A stretch of 64,000 nt of DNA, taken from the NCBI GenBank assembly GCA_965200835.1, contig OZ241390.1:1240001-1304000 (forward strand). The letters are read 5' to 3'. This document shows positions 42,234 through 51,028 of the stretch, piece by piece. Within the stretch, counting starts at the first letter, position 1. Each line of letters starts with the position of its first letter. Source of the stretch: JAPPFW01 sp965200835. GTDB taxonomy: Bacteria > Actinomycetota > Acidimicrobiia > Spongiisociales > Spongiisociaceae. A program made the translations under genes and the position numbers. The notes beneath the pieces are model-generated. The model worked only from the letters and a program-made list of their open reading frames with translations. It did not search any database and was not told the origin of the DNA.

Positions 42234-44129
42234 CTACTGGCTAAGCGATGCGCCCGCGAAGTACTTGTAGAACCCGGTCCCATCCACCGAGAACCCACTG
42301 AGGTCGTTGGTGAAGGCCGTGAAGAAGTGCAGCTCGATGATCGGCACTATGTAGGCCTGATCCATGATGTAACGCTGCACCTGCGAGAGTATCTCCGCCC
42401 GGATTCCGAGGTTGGTCTCCACCGAAGCCGCATCCAGCATTGTGTCCAGCTGCGGGTCATCGATGTGTCCGACGTTGATGTTGCCCGGACCGATCGAGGA
42501 GGAGTGGAAGTCCCTCCGCAAGGTAGCGGGCGATCCGAACACGTCACCCATCGAGGCCAGCTCGAAGATGGTCTCCCCGGTCTCCTGGAAATAGCCGCCA
42601 CCCTCCAGAGTGATGACCTCGGCGTCGAATCCGATCCTTCGCAGCTGGTCTTGCAGCAGAGTCACCCAGGGATTCCAGCTGCGGTTCTCGATGATCCGAG
42701 CTCGCAGGGTCTCGCCGTTCTTGCTGCGGATCCCGCCGTCACCGAGGGTCCAGCCTGCTTCGTCCAATAGCTGGGCGGACAGATCTGGATCGTACGGGTA
42801 GTAGGTCTCCACTATCGGGTCATACTCGGCGAAGTCACTGGACAGGGGACCGTAGGCCCGAGGCGCCTTGCCGAAGAACACCAGCTTGACGATCTCTTCC
42901 TGATCCACCGCATGCAGGATGGCTTTGCGCACCCTGATGTCGGAGGTGGGCGAGATGGCCGGGCTGATGTAGTTGACTTGCGGCAGGCCGGGGAGCGAGA
43001 ACCCTTCCACCGTAATGCCGTCCAGCTCTTCCAAGGGAGCGATGTTCTGGAAGGGAACCAGGTCGAGGAACTGGATCTCGCCGGTGGACAGGGCGGCGGT
43101 ACGGGTCTGATCGTCGGGTATGAATCGGAAGATCAGCCGCTCGGCCCGAGCCGGTCCGGTGGTTCCGTAGAAGGAGAACTCTCCCCAGGTCCAGTCCGGG
43201 TTGCGGACCAGAGAGATGTGGCTTCCCTCCACCCATTCCTCGAAGATGAATGGTCCGGTCCCGATGGGCTGCTGGCCGGCGTCCTCACCGAGGGCAGCCA
43301 CCGCGGCGGCGTTGGTGATGGCCGCTCCGGGGGCGGCCAGATCGATCAGGATGTCGGGCACTGGGGCCCCGAAGACCAGCTCGACCGTGTAGTCGTCTAT
43401 GACCGCGCTGTCCTCATAGTTGGCCGCTATCAGAGCGGTCTGGGATCCAGACACATCGCCCTTCATCCGATCGAAGTGGGCCTTGACCGCTTGGGCATCG
43501 AACGGGTCACCGTTGTGGAATGACACGCCCTCACGCAGGTTGAAACGTACCCGCTGGGCATCTGGACTGAGGGTCCAGCTGGTTGCCAGACCGGGATGGA
43601 TCTGCATGCCCTGGCCCAGAATCACCAGAGTTTCGTATATCTGGGCAACTACCGCCTGGTCGTTGACTGTGGTAGCGGCGAAGGCATCCAGTTGGGAGGG
43701 TTCCTGGTTGGTGCCGAACACGATGGTGCCGCCGCCCATCATCGCTTCGATCTGCATCTGGGCCTCTTCCGCGGCCATCTGCATCTCCTCGGCAGCCATC
43801 TCCGCGTCGTCGGCAGCCATCTGCGCTTCCTCGGCAGCCGCCTCCGCTTCGGCCAGAGCAGCTTGAGCGGCCTCGTCGCCTTCCATGGCTTCGGCGGCCA
43901 TCTGCTGAGCGGCCTCGAGCTCGGCTTCGGCCTCGGCCAGGGCAGCTGCGGCCGCCTCTGCTTCGGCTTGGGCTGTTTCGGCCTCGGCCTGGGCGGCGGA
44001 AGCCCGTGCCTCGGCCTGGGCGGCCGCCTCGTCGGCCGCGGTCGTGTCCTCGCCCCCGCAGGCGGCTACCAGCATTGCCAGCACCACGAAAACGGCTAGC
44101 GAGGATCTACCGAGAAACCTGTTCATCAT
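42234..44129 (-). CDS. Peptide-type ABC substrate-binding lipoprotein with a long helical stalk
   Basis: 631 residues. The signal peptide ends in a lipobox (LVAACGG). Residues from about 30 to 135 are almost entirely Ala, Glu, Gln, Met and Asp without Pro, a continuous helix with coiled-coil-like periodicity (AQAEAETAQAEAEAAAAALA and similar). The periplasmic-binding fold of family 5 follows (IVFGTNQEPSQLDAF, VRFNLREGVSFHNGDPF, RVRKAILHAVDQEEI). The stalk should hold the binding domain away from the membrane and is unusual for this family. It serves the permeases directly downstream. Confidence 0.85.
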   Translation of the reverse strand: MMNRFLGRSSLAVFVVLAMLVAACGGEDTTAADEAAAQAEARASAAQAEAETAQAEAEAAAAALAEAEAELEAAQQMAAEAMEGDEAAQAALAEAEAAAEEAQMAADDAEMAAEEMQMAAEEAQMQIEAMMGGGTIVFGTNQEPSQLDAFAATTVNDQAVVAQIYETLVILGQGMQIHPGLATSWTLSPDAQRVRFNLREGVSFHNGDPFDAQAVKAHFDRMKGDVSGSQTALIAANYEDSAVIDDYTVELVFGAPVPDILIDLAAPGAAITNAAAVAALGEDAGQQPIGTGPFIFEEWVEGSHISLVRNPDWTWGEFSFYGTTGPARAERLIFRFIPDDQTRTAALSTGEIQFLDLVPFQNIAPLEELDGITVEGFSLPGLPQVNYISPAISPTSDIRVRKAILHAVDQEEIVKLVFFGKAPRAYGPLSSDFAEYDPIVETYYPYDPDLSAQLLDEAGWTLGDGGIRSKNGETLRARIIENRSWNPWVTLLQDQLRRIGFDAEVITLEGGGYFQETGETIFELASMGDVFGSPATLRRDFHSSSIGPGNINVGHIDDPQLDTMLDAASVETNLGIRAEILSQVQRYIMDQAYIVPIIELHFFTAFTNDLSGFSVDGTGFYKYFAGASLSQ

Positions 44130-44227
44130 CTACTCCCGGGTTGTCGGCGGTAGGGGCCTATAGCTCCTCCCTTTGGCTGAAGATAGCACTCACTCCGCGG
44201 CCCTGGGCTGTCCGGGATCGGGCGAGG

Positions 44228-45271
44228 TCATGGGGTCGGCGCGAGCTCCTCTCGGGAGGTCTCGGATATGAAGTGACAGGCACCGCTCCGGCCAGACCCG
44301 AGATGGACCAGATCGGGAATCTGCTGGCGGCAGGGCATCCTCGCCTCCGAAAGGAAACAGCGAGGATGGAAGGCGCATCCGGAGGGTCGGGCTGCCAGGG
44401 TGGGGGGCGTGCCCGGGATCGGTGCCAGGGCACCCAACTCACCGTCGAGTCGGGGCAGACCGGTGAACAACCCGATGGTGTAGGGATGGCGGGGCCGCCG
44501 GAAGATCGCCTCCACAGTTCCGGTCTCCACGATCCGCCCGGCGTACATGACCGCTACCCGGTTGGCCATCTCGGCGATCACACCCAGATCGTGGGTGACC
44601 AGGAGCATGGCGGTCCCGGATTCGCGGCATAGAGCAGCCAGCACGTCCAGAACCTGGGCCTGGATGGTGACATCCAGTGCGGTGGTGGGCTCGTCCGCCA
44701 GCAGTACCGAGGGCCGGTTGGCGATGGCGATGGCGATCACCACCCGCTGCCTCATGCCACCCGACATTTCATGCGGATATTGGCGAGACCGTTCCTTCGG
44801 GCTGGGGATTCCCACCAGATCCAGCAGCTCGACAGCCCGCCGGCGGGCGGTGCGGCGGGAAGCACCGTGAACGCGGAGAGCTTCGGCTATTTGCTTGCCT
44901 ACCCGCATCACCGGGTTGAGGGAGGTCATGGGATCTTGGAACACCATGGCGATCTCCTCGCCCCGGATCCGTTCCAGTTCCCGGTCTGGGAGGGCGAGCA
45001 GGTTCCGGTCCTGATATATGACCTCCCCGGAGGTGATCCGGGCGCTGGCGGGCAGCAGGCCCACCAGGGAAGAGATGGTGACGGTCTTGCCCGAGCCGGA
45101 CTCGCCCACCACTCCCAGGATGTCTCCCGGACGGAGGTCGAGTCCTACCTCTTCGACCGCGGGCAGCAAGCCGGAGCGGGTCTCGAAGGAGACCGAGAGG
45201 TCACGCACCTGTAGGAGGGGAACGTCGGGGTCCGATCGGTGATCTATGGAGTGGCCGGAACGGGCCGTCAT
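44228..45271 (-). CDS. ABC transporter ATPase, OppD/DppD type
   Basis: 347 residues from ATG 45271, which overlaps the stop of the ceramidase-like gene (ATGA). Walker A GESGSGKT, Q-loop MVFQDPMTSLNP, signature MSGGMRQRVVIA, Walker B LLADEPTTALD and an H-loop in LVTHDLGV are complete. The C-terminal oligopeptide-transporter extension has the Cys pattern CAFHPRCFLSEARMPC, which in this family may carry an iron-sulphur cluster. Its usual OppF-type partner is not here but on the opposite strand at 50012. Confidence 0.91.
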   Translation of the reverse strand: MTARSGHSIDHRSDPDVPLLQVRDLSVSFETRSGLLPAVEEVGLDLRPGDILGVVGESGSGKTVTISSLVGLLPASARITSGEVIYQDRNLLALPDRELERIRGEEIAMVFQDPMTSLNPVMRVGKQIAEALRVHGASRRTARRRAVELLDLVGIPSPKERSRQYPHEMSGGMRQRVVIAIAIANRPSVLLADEPTTALDVTIQAQVLDVLAALCRESGTAMLLVTHDLGVIAEMANRVAVMYAGRIVETGTVEAIFRRPRHPYTIGLFTGLPRLDGELGALAPIPGTPPTLAARPSGCAFHPRCFLSEARMPCRQQIPDLVHLGSGRSGACHFISETSREELAPTP

Positions 45272-46665
45272 GTGCTGGATAGCTCGACGAGCAGTGCCCG
45301 TGCTTCGCTCTCCAGCACTCCGGCCGCATCCGGCTTGAAGGCCGTGGCCCACTCCGGTTCGTAACCTCCCCTAGCGAACTCCTCGGGAGTGGGAACGTAA
45401 CCGGTCACGCCGTTGGTATAGCCAGCCATGTGCGTGTAGGTGAAGGGCGATCCCTCCCTGACCCGAGATCCGATTTCGGCGAACGGCTCGCCCGGAAACC
45501 CGATCAGGGCAACGTTGCCGATGCTTATTCCATGCAGGGTGGTGCTGATGCTGGTTCGGCCTCGGCACAGTCTCGCCCAGGCTGCCTTGATCAAAGCTCG
45601 CCGGGCCCGGTAGCGGGCGTCCAGAATCTCGGAGCCGGGGGCTCCGGCAGCCTGGAGCTTCAGGAACCGCTGCGTTAGCTCCGCAGCCTTCCCTTCCGCC
45701 AAATCGGGGGGGTCTGTCTCCCGGACCGGCATCTCGATGGCTCGCTCGACTGCCCGCACCGGAGGCTCGCGATCAGGCAAAGGATCGTCCACCCAAATGC
45801 CCAGGGGCGCCCCCGATTCGACGACCCGGTCGAACCGGCGCTGGGTGGGAAGGGTGCGCAGGCGGAGGAACACCTTGGCCGCCTCGGCCCCCAGGCGAGT
45901 GCCCATCCTCTCTGCAGCACCCAGGTCACCGGTTAGCGCCTCGGTGGTCATGATGTTGCCGGCACAGCCTTGCAGGTAGAGGCAGGTCGCTCCGACCAGG
46001 TTCTCCACCACCCGTTTGGTAACCCCTGGGAAATCAGGACTGATCAGCCGGTTCTGGTAAGCCAGCACGATGGGATGGGCGGCGTAGCAGACCACCGCCG
46101 CCAGCGGGTTCTCGCCCTCATCGTCGAACCGGATCACCATCACGGTGGGGTCGCGGAACCCTTTCGGATTCTGGCCCACCACCACCCGACCGTCGGGAGC
46201 CCGCAACCGGCGGTTTACCGCAATGGAACTCTGCCCCCAACCGGCCGCCATCCGTGCCGGACGGAGGCTTCCCATCGCCTGGTGGACCGCGCCCAGCGTC
46301 TGCGACCACACGGTCTCCCGGTAGCCCGCTACCAGTTCCTGGCCTGCTCGACCGGACCGGTCCCCCAAGAAGTTCGACCAGACCGGGCCGGCATGGGTGT
46401 GGGTGAAGGAAACGCGGACATTGGCGACCTCGATGCCTACCACGGCAGCTACCTCGGCCCGGATCCGGTCGGCGTCCTCCACCGTGATGATCATCAGGTC
46501 GTAGTCGAGAATGACGAACGTGCCGCCTGCCCCCTCGACCACCAGCGCGGTGACCCACAAGTCGAGGTGGACTCCCTCAGCCCGTTCATGCAATTGAGCG
46601 CCCCATCCGGCGTGCTCGATGCCAACCGGTGGGGTGATGTTCCCCCGTCCTACCCCTACTCTCAT
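45268..46665 (-). CDS. Neutral/alkaline ceramidase-domain hydrolase
   Basis: 465 residues. The N-terminus RVGVGRGNITPPVGIEHAGW is the usual beginning of the neutral/alkaline non-lysosomal ceramidase domain, and SFTHTHAGPVWSNFL supplies zinc-binding His residues; the catalytic domain continues with VCYAAHPIVLAYQN and LQGCAGNIMT. There is no secretion signal, unlike secreted ceramidases, and the C-terminal Ig-like domain is absent, so it probably acts inside the cell on an imported amide or ester. It sits between the SDR/cupin genes and OppD in one operon. Confidence 0.75.
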   Translation of the reverse strand: MRVGVGRGNITPPVGIEHAGWGAQLHERAEGVHLDLWVTALVVEGAGGTFVILDYDLMIITVEDADRIRAEVAAVVGIEVANVRVSFTHTHAGPVWSNFLGDRSGRAGQELVAGYRETVWSQTLGAVHQAMGSLRPARMAAGWGQSSIAVNRRLRAPDGRVVVGQNPKGFRDPTVMVIRFDDEGENPLAAVVCYAAHPIVLAYQNRLISPDFPGVTKRVVENLVGATCLYLQGCAGNIMTTEALTGDLGAAERMGTRLGAEAAKVFLRLRTLPTQRRFDRVVESGAPLGIWVDDPLPDREPPVRAVERAIEMPVRETDPPDLAEGKAAELTQRFLKLQAAGAPGSEILDARYRARRALIKAAWARLCRGRTSISTTLHGISIGNVALIGFPGEPFAEIGSRVREGSPFTYTHMAGYTNGVTGYVPTPEEFARGGYEPEWATAFKPDAAGVLESEARALLVELSST

Positions 46666-46711
46666 CCGGTGCCTCCCGATCCCCTTCCAAGGTTACCGGA
46701 GGGGAAGTTGC

Positions 46712-47491
46712 TCACTCCGGCGGCCAGTCCAGCTTCTTGGCGCACAGCCCACCGTCCACCTTGAGAGTTTCTCCGGTGACGAAGCCCGCCTCCGGAGAGA
46801 GTAGGAAACAGACGGCGGCGGCCACCTCGGACGTATCAGCAAATCGCTGCTGGGCATGGAGGGCGTCGGCTTCGGGCTTGGATAGCCTTCCCTGCTCGAT
46901 GGCCGAGCGGGCGAGAGGAGTGTCGATATACCCGGGCGCCACCGCGTTGACCCGTACCCCCAGGTGGGCCCATTCGGTAGCCAGCGTGCGGGTCAGGGAA
47001 CTGACGGCCGCCTTGGTGGCTGCATAAGGAGCCCGAAGGGGCCAGCCGAAGAACTCCGCCACAGACGAGAAGTTGACTATGGCTCCGCTCCCGTGGGCGA
47101 TCATCCGTCTCCCCGCTTGCTGGCACCAGTAGAAGGTTCCCGACAGGTTGATGTCCAGCACCTTCTGCCAGTCCTGGGAATCGAAGTCCACGCTGGGGGC
47201 TGCCAGCTGGATCCCGGCGCAGTTGACCAGGGCTCTCACCGGCGGTCCCCATTCATCGATCTGCCCGGCAGCTAGTGCGACGGACTGGGGATCGGCCACG
47301 TCACAGACCACTTCCAGTATTCGGCGGTTGCCGAACTCCCTGGCGAGCGGTGCGGCATGCCCGGGGCGACGATCGACCGCGGCCACGCCGGCGGTCCGAT
47401 CCCGGGCGAGCAGCATCCCGGCGACCTCGGACCCGATTCCCCCGGCGGACCCGGTGACGATCGTAACCGACTTCGGGGTGCGGATGATCAT
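46712..47491 (-). CDS. SDR-family oxidoreductase
   Basis: 259 residues with TGSAGGIGSEVA, AAVDRRPGH after beta-2 (an Asp favouring NAD), NCAGI, VNFSSVAEF with the catalytic Ser, and YAATKAAVSSL. GFVTGETLKVDGGL is the usual C-terminus. It begins 10 bp after the cupin gene. With the second SDR at 39443 it gives this transporter operon two independent dehydrogenases, as expected for stepwise oxidation of one compound. Confidence 0.83.
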   Translation of the reverse strand: MIIRTPKSVTIVTGSAGGIGSEVAGMLLARDRTAGVAAVDRRPGHAAPLAREFGNRRILEVVCDVADPQSVALAAGQIDEWGPPVRALVNCAGIQLAAPSVDFDSQDWQKVLDINLSGTFYWCQQAGRRMIAHGSGAIVNFSSVAEFFGWPLRAPYAATKAAVSSLTRTLATEWAHLGVRVNAVAPGYIDTPLARSAIEQGRLSKPEADALHAQQRFADTSEVAAAVCFLLSPEAGFVTGETLKVDGGLCAKKLDWPPE

Positions 47492-47501
47492 GTCGAGGGC
47501 T

Positions 47502-47918
47502 CTATTCGTCTCCGTCGGCCGCCTGCCATCGAGCCTCCGACCCCGGCGGGGCGTAGAACCAGAGGACGGTCAGCCCATCCGGCCCCGAGTGGGTCTGATG
47601 TGGCAGGTCGGAGGGCGCGAACAAGACCATTCCCGGTTCCAGCGGGTGAGCAGTGCCATCGATGTCGACCAAACCGCCCCCGGACAGGATCACCGACACC
47701 TCCTCGGCCTCATGAGAGTGGGGAACGGTCGAGAAGTTTGGGGGAAGGCAGGAGGTTCCCATCACGAGCTTGGAGGAGTTCCCTCGCGCCGGTGATGCCT
47801 TGACCGCCACTGCGCGACCCTCCGCCAACCTGCCGTCCCCGGCGCTCCCCTCGGCCAGCGCTCGTTCGATCTCCTCAGCCAGATCCGCAATCATCCAGCT
47901 TGGCGCTCCGGTCATCAC
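47502..47918 (-). CDS. Cupin-domain protein
   Basis: 138 residues. One cupin barrel with FSTVPHSHEAEEVSVILSG (two His and a Glu for metal) and GMVLFAPSDLPHQTHSG. It is probably the first gene of the operon running to 39443. Its function may be isomerisation or sensing of the imported compound, which is not deducible from sequence. Confidence 0.72.
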   Translation of the reverse strand: MMTGAPSWMIADLAEEIERALAEGSAGDGRLAEGRAVAVKASPARGNSSKLVMGTSCLPPNFSTVPHSHEAEEVSVILSGGGLVDIDGTAHPLEPGMVLFAPSDLPHQTHSGPDGLTVLWFYAPPGSEARWQAADGDE

Positions 47919-47996
47919 ATCACCTCGCGGTTGGGTCTTGTGGTTCGTCCGTGCAGCCTAGATGAGCCGACTGCCGGCTCGGACTAGGGCGGGTCC

Positions 47997-48101
47997 CATT
48001 GTCACCACACATTTATAAAGTTTCCCGCAGAAAGCCGGTTTACCACTATTTGAACCGGAACATTATATAATTAGGTCGTGATCCGAATTGGCGAGCTGCC
48101 C
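47997..48101 (+). repeat. Imperfect direct repeat, copy 1: promoter and first codons of the AlbA_2 gene
   Basis: This 105-bp segment runs from cattgtcaccac through tttataaagtttcccg and attatataa to gcgagctgcccg. It recurs at 49791-49895 at the same length. The two ends are well conserved and the middle has diverged. Confidence 0.75.
48066..48071 (+). promoter_or_regulatory. -10 TATAAT of the AlbA_2 gene
   Basis: Consensus TATAAT six bases before GTG 48078, with no Shine-Dalgarno. The gene is probably transcribed without a leader. A ccggtt / aaccgg inverted repeat at 48035-48040 and 48053-48058 could be an operator. Confidence 0.5.
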
Positions 48102-49706
48102 GAGTCCATGAGCTCTGATGAGTTCTGGGACCTGTTGGGAACATCCGAGCACGAGAGTCTGGAGTACAAACGAGGGGCTCCCGATGCCACCCTCGACGCG
48201 ATCTGCGCGATGGCGATGACCGAGGGCGGTCTGATAGTGCTCGGCGTGGACAACCAACGGGAGATCTCCGGCTGCCCTCTGTCTCAGCACACCAGGGACC
48301 GCATCATGCGCTTCGCCGACGAGTGCAATGTGGAAGTACAGGTGCGGGCCATTGCCGTTGGCGAGACAGAGTGTACCGTCATAGCCGTTCCCGCCGTGAC
48401 CGGACGTGTGATCACAACGCCGAACGGCCGCCTCTTGCGACGCGTCGGAAGCTTCAACCGCCCTCTGCGGGGAGACGATCACGCCCGGTTCGTCATGCAA
48501 CGCCTAGGTAGCGTCGGCGAAGACGAACCTGCCGCGGACTTCGGGGCATCGTCCATCGACTTGCCCGCTCTGAACGACGGCCGTAAAGCGGACGGACGAG
48601 GGGCAGTGGAGCGGGACGGAGCTATACGCGCTCTGGTGGATCTGAATGTTGCGGTGCCGCAGGCGGCGCCGCTGGATACCAAGGTGCTCCGCGCTGCGGT
48701 GGTGTTGTTCGCCTCCGACCCCACCCAGTTCGTGCCCAGGGCCGCCGTGCAGCTGGTACGCCGCCTGGGAATAGGTCCTGGTCCCGGACCAGTGACCGTC
48801 CGCAAGGAGATAACCGGTCCACTGGTGACTGTGTTGGAGAGAAGCCTGGACTTCATCGAAGCCAATACCCGCAATATTCACGTACTCCCGGCAGAGTCCC
48901 TACGCCGCGGGAGCAGACCGGAGTATCCCCGGTCGGTGATGCGAGAGGCGGTTATGAACGCCCTGGCTCACCGGGACTACCACCTGATAGGCAGCACTAT
49001 CGACATCACGATCTGGGACGACCGGGTCGAGATCCTTAGCCCGGGTTCGCTACCCGCCCATATCACCGTCGACAACATCGAGCAGGAGCATTACAGCCGT
49101 AACCCTCGCATGATGCGGGTGCTCAAGACGATGGGCTTGGTCGAGGAGTATGGCGAAGGCGTGGATCGGATGATCTCTGAGACTCAGGCCCACTGGATTC
49201 AGCCACCACAGTTCGTGGCCACCGACCAATCGGTAACTGTGATCGTGCGCAACACTCCTGTGATGCCCTTGGAGGACCAGGCGTGGCTGGAGGGACGGGG
49301 CCTGGCCAGGCTCCCTTCCGACGAGCAGCGGCTCTTGGTGGCGATGCGCGACGCTGGCTCAGCTTCCCGAAGAGAGCTCGAGCCCCTCAGTGACAACATC
49401 GACCGGCTCATCGCCACGACCTTGTCCAAGGGGTTATTGGTTGCGATCGGCAATCGCGGGGGACGGCGGTATGAACTGGACCCGGAGCACCATCTGCCTG
49501 GAGCCAGGAGTCGGGTGGCAGCAGATCGGCAGGAGGATCAGGTGCTGGCTGCGATCGACCGGGCTGGATCGGTGACCACCCGTCAGGTGGCGGGCATCCT
49601 GGGCGTGGAGATGGCAGCTGCGCGTCGCGTCCTGAGGCGCCTCAGGGATGCAGGGGTGGTGCGCACCGAGGGTCGCACCAGAGCCATGCGCTACCTGCGA
49701 GCCTGA
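48078..49706 (+). CDS. AlbA_2/Schlafen-like domain regulator with ATP-binding and wHTH domains
   Basis: 542 residues. The N-terminal Schlafen AlbA_2 domain is clear (HESLEYKRGAPDATLDAICA, EGGLIVLGVDN). A COG2865-type HATPase_c_4 region follows (VMREAVMNALAHRDY, DDRVEILSPGSLPA, GLVEEYGEGVDRM). The C-terminal 150 residues hold two winged-helix-like segments (SDEQRLLVAMRDAGSASRRE and AIDRAGSVTTRQVAGILGVE). Proteins of this make-up are predicted nucleotide- or DNA-binding regulators. It sits between the two divergent halves of an ABC-transporter gene cluster and may control them. Confidence 0.78.
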   Translation: MIRIGELPESMSSDEFWDLLGTSEHESLEYKRGAPDATLDAICAMAMTEGGLIVLGVDNQREISGCPLSQHTRDRIMRFADECNVEVQVRAIAVGETECTVIAVPAVTGRVITTPNGRLLRRVGSFNRPLRGDDHARFVMQRLGSVGEDEPAADFGASSIDLPALNDGRKADGRGAVERDGAIRALVDLNVAVPQAAPLDTKVLRAAVVLFASDPTQFVPRAAVQLVRRLGIGPGPGPVTVRKEITGPLVTVLERSLDFIEANTRNIHVLPAESLRRGSRPEYPRSVMREAVMNALAHRDYHLIGSTIDITIWDDRVEILSPGSLPAHITVDNIEQEHYSRNPRMMRVLKTMGLVEEYGEGVDRMISETQAHWIQPPQFVATDQSVTVIVRNTPVMPLEDQAWLEGRGLARLPSDEQRLLVAMRDAGSASRRELEPLSDNIDRLIATTLSKGLLVAIGNRGGRRYELDPEHHLPGARSRVAADRQEDQVLAAIDRAGSVTTRQVAGILGVEMAAARRVLRRLRDAGVVRTEGRTRAMRYLRA

Positions 49707-50011
49707 TCTGGACTGGAAGTCCCGACCCGAATCGAACCGCAGCCAAACGGCAAGAGGTGTACCGGAGCGACCTCGTATCGACAGGGCGCTCATTGTTACC
49801 ACTCATTATAAAGTTTCCCGTATAATCCCGAGATTTGGCTATTCGGATAGAAATATTATGTAAGGGGGCCGCGATCCGGATCGGTGAATTGCCCGCCTGG
49901 TCGTGGGGCAGCAATGACAACGGACTCACTGACGGAAACTGCCCGGCGAACCCGCTCAGATCGAGTCCCCCCCCGGGGTGGCGGACCGCCAACCCGCTAG
50001 CCTCTCGAGCC
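49707..50011 (+). other. Interval with a truncated second promoter/start of the AlbA_2 gene
   Basis: Between the AlbA_2 stop and the ATPase ATG there is no complete gene. Positions 49791-49895 repeat the promoter and first six codons (IRIGELP) of the gene upstream. The remainder has no recognised content. A TATAAT at 49821-49826 might promote transcription of the ATPase operon. Confidence 0.5.
49791..49895 (+). repeat. Imperfect direct repeat, copy 2, beyond the AlbA_2 gene
   Basis: It repeats 47997-48101 over 105 bases with conserved tataaagtttcccg and gcgatccggatcggtgaatt. Protein-level similarity to the upstream gene stops after IRIGELP, so the copy is a 5' remnant or recombination scar. 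Confidence 0.7.
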
Positions 50012-51028
50012 ATGACTGCGGATCGAGGCTCGGGGGCTCTGGTCGAGCTGGAGGACGTGGTCATGCATTATCCGGTCCGGGCCGAAGGTGCCTTGGGGCG
50101 CCGCCGGTGGTTGCGGGCGGTGGACGGGGTCAGCCTGTCTATCGCAGAAGGTGAAGCAGTGGGGCTGGTGGGCGAGTCGGGATGCGGGAAGTCCACCGTC
50201 GCCCAGCTGATCATGCGCCTCCTATCACCGACCAGCGGGCGGATCGTCTTCATGGGCACGGACATCACCCAGTTAGGTCGGCGGGAGATGCGTCCCATCC
50301 GCGCCGAGATGCAGATCGTCTTCCAGGATCCGTTCGCTTCCCTCAATCCCGGTATGCGAGTGGGTGACATCGTGGCGGAGCCCCTGCTGGTGCATGAAGG
50401 TCGCCGCCCTGAGCCCGCCAAAGTTGCTGGATTGCTGGAGATGGTCGGGCTGGATGCGGCCGATGCCAGGAAGTTCCCGCACGAGTTCTCGGGAGGCCAG
50501 CGGCAGCGGATCAGCATCGCCCGAGCCCTGGCGTTGCGTCCCAAGCTGTTGGTTCTGGACGAGCCGGTCTCGGCCCTCGATGTCTCCATCCAGGCACAGA
50601 TAATCAACCTGTTGGGCGAACTGAAGCGCGACCTGGGGCTGGCGTACCTGTTCATCGCCCACGACCTGTCGGTGGTGAGGCACGTGTGCGAGCGGGTGGC
50701 CGTGATGTACATGGGGAGGATCGTCGAGCTGGGCAGCCGTGATGAGGTGCTCGCCCGGCCTTCCCACCCCTACACGCAGGCGCTGGTGTCGGCCGTGCCT
50801 GTCCCCGAGCCCGAGTCCCGCCACGATCGAAGCCGGATCCTGCTTTCGGGCGAGGTTCCCAGCCCTATCGATCCTCCGTCAGCCTGCCGGTTCCGGACCC
50901 GCTGCTGGAAGGCGCAGGAGCTGTGCGAGCAAGAGACTCCCAGGCTGGAGCAGGGGGCGGCCGGAGGTCGCCGGACTGCCTGCCACTTTCCCGAAACTCA
51001 CTCCTCAGGCAAAGGAAGTCTGTCGTGA
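50012..51028 (+). CDS. ABC transporter ATPase, OppF/DppF type
   Basis: 338 residues from ATG 50012. Walker A GESGCGKST, MQIVFQDPFASLNPGMR, SGGQRQRISIARAL, Walker B LLVLDEPVSALD and FIAHDLSVVRH are complete, with the C-terminal oligopeptide domain Cys pattern CRFRTRCWKAQELC. No other ATPase or permease is next to it, so it most likely pairs with the OppD-type subunit at 44228-45271. The two would serve the same importer although their genes are divergent. It overlaps the epimerase gene by GTGA. Confidence 0.88.
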   Translation: MTADRGSGALVELEDVVMHYPVRAEGALGRRRWLRAVDGVSLSIAEGEAVGLVGESGCGKSTVAQLIMRLLSPTSGRIVFMGTDITQLGRREMRPIRAEMQIVFQDPFASLNPGMRVGDIVAEPLLVHEGRRPEPAKVAGLLEMVGLDAADARKFPHEFSGGQRQRISIARALALRPKLLVLDEPVSALDVSIQAQIINLLGELKRDLGLAYLFIAHDLSVVRHVCERVAVMYMGRIVELGSRDEVLARPSHPYTQALVSAVPVPEPESRHDRSRILLSGEVPSPIDPPSACRFRTRCWKAQELCEQETPRLEQGAAGGRRTACHFPETHSSGKGSLS

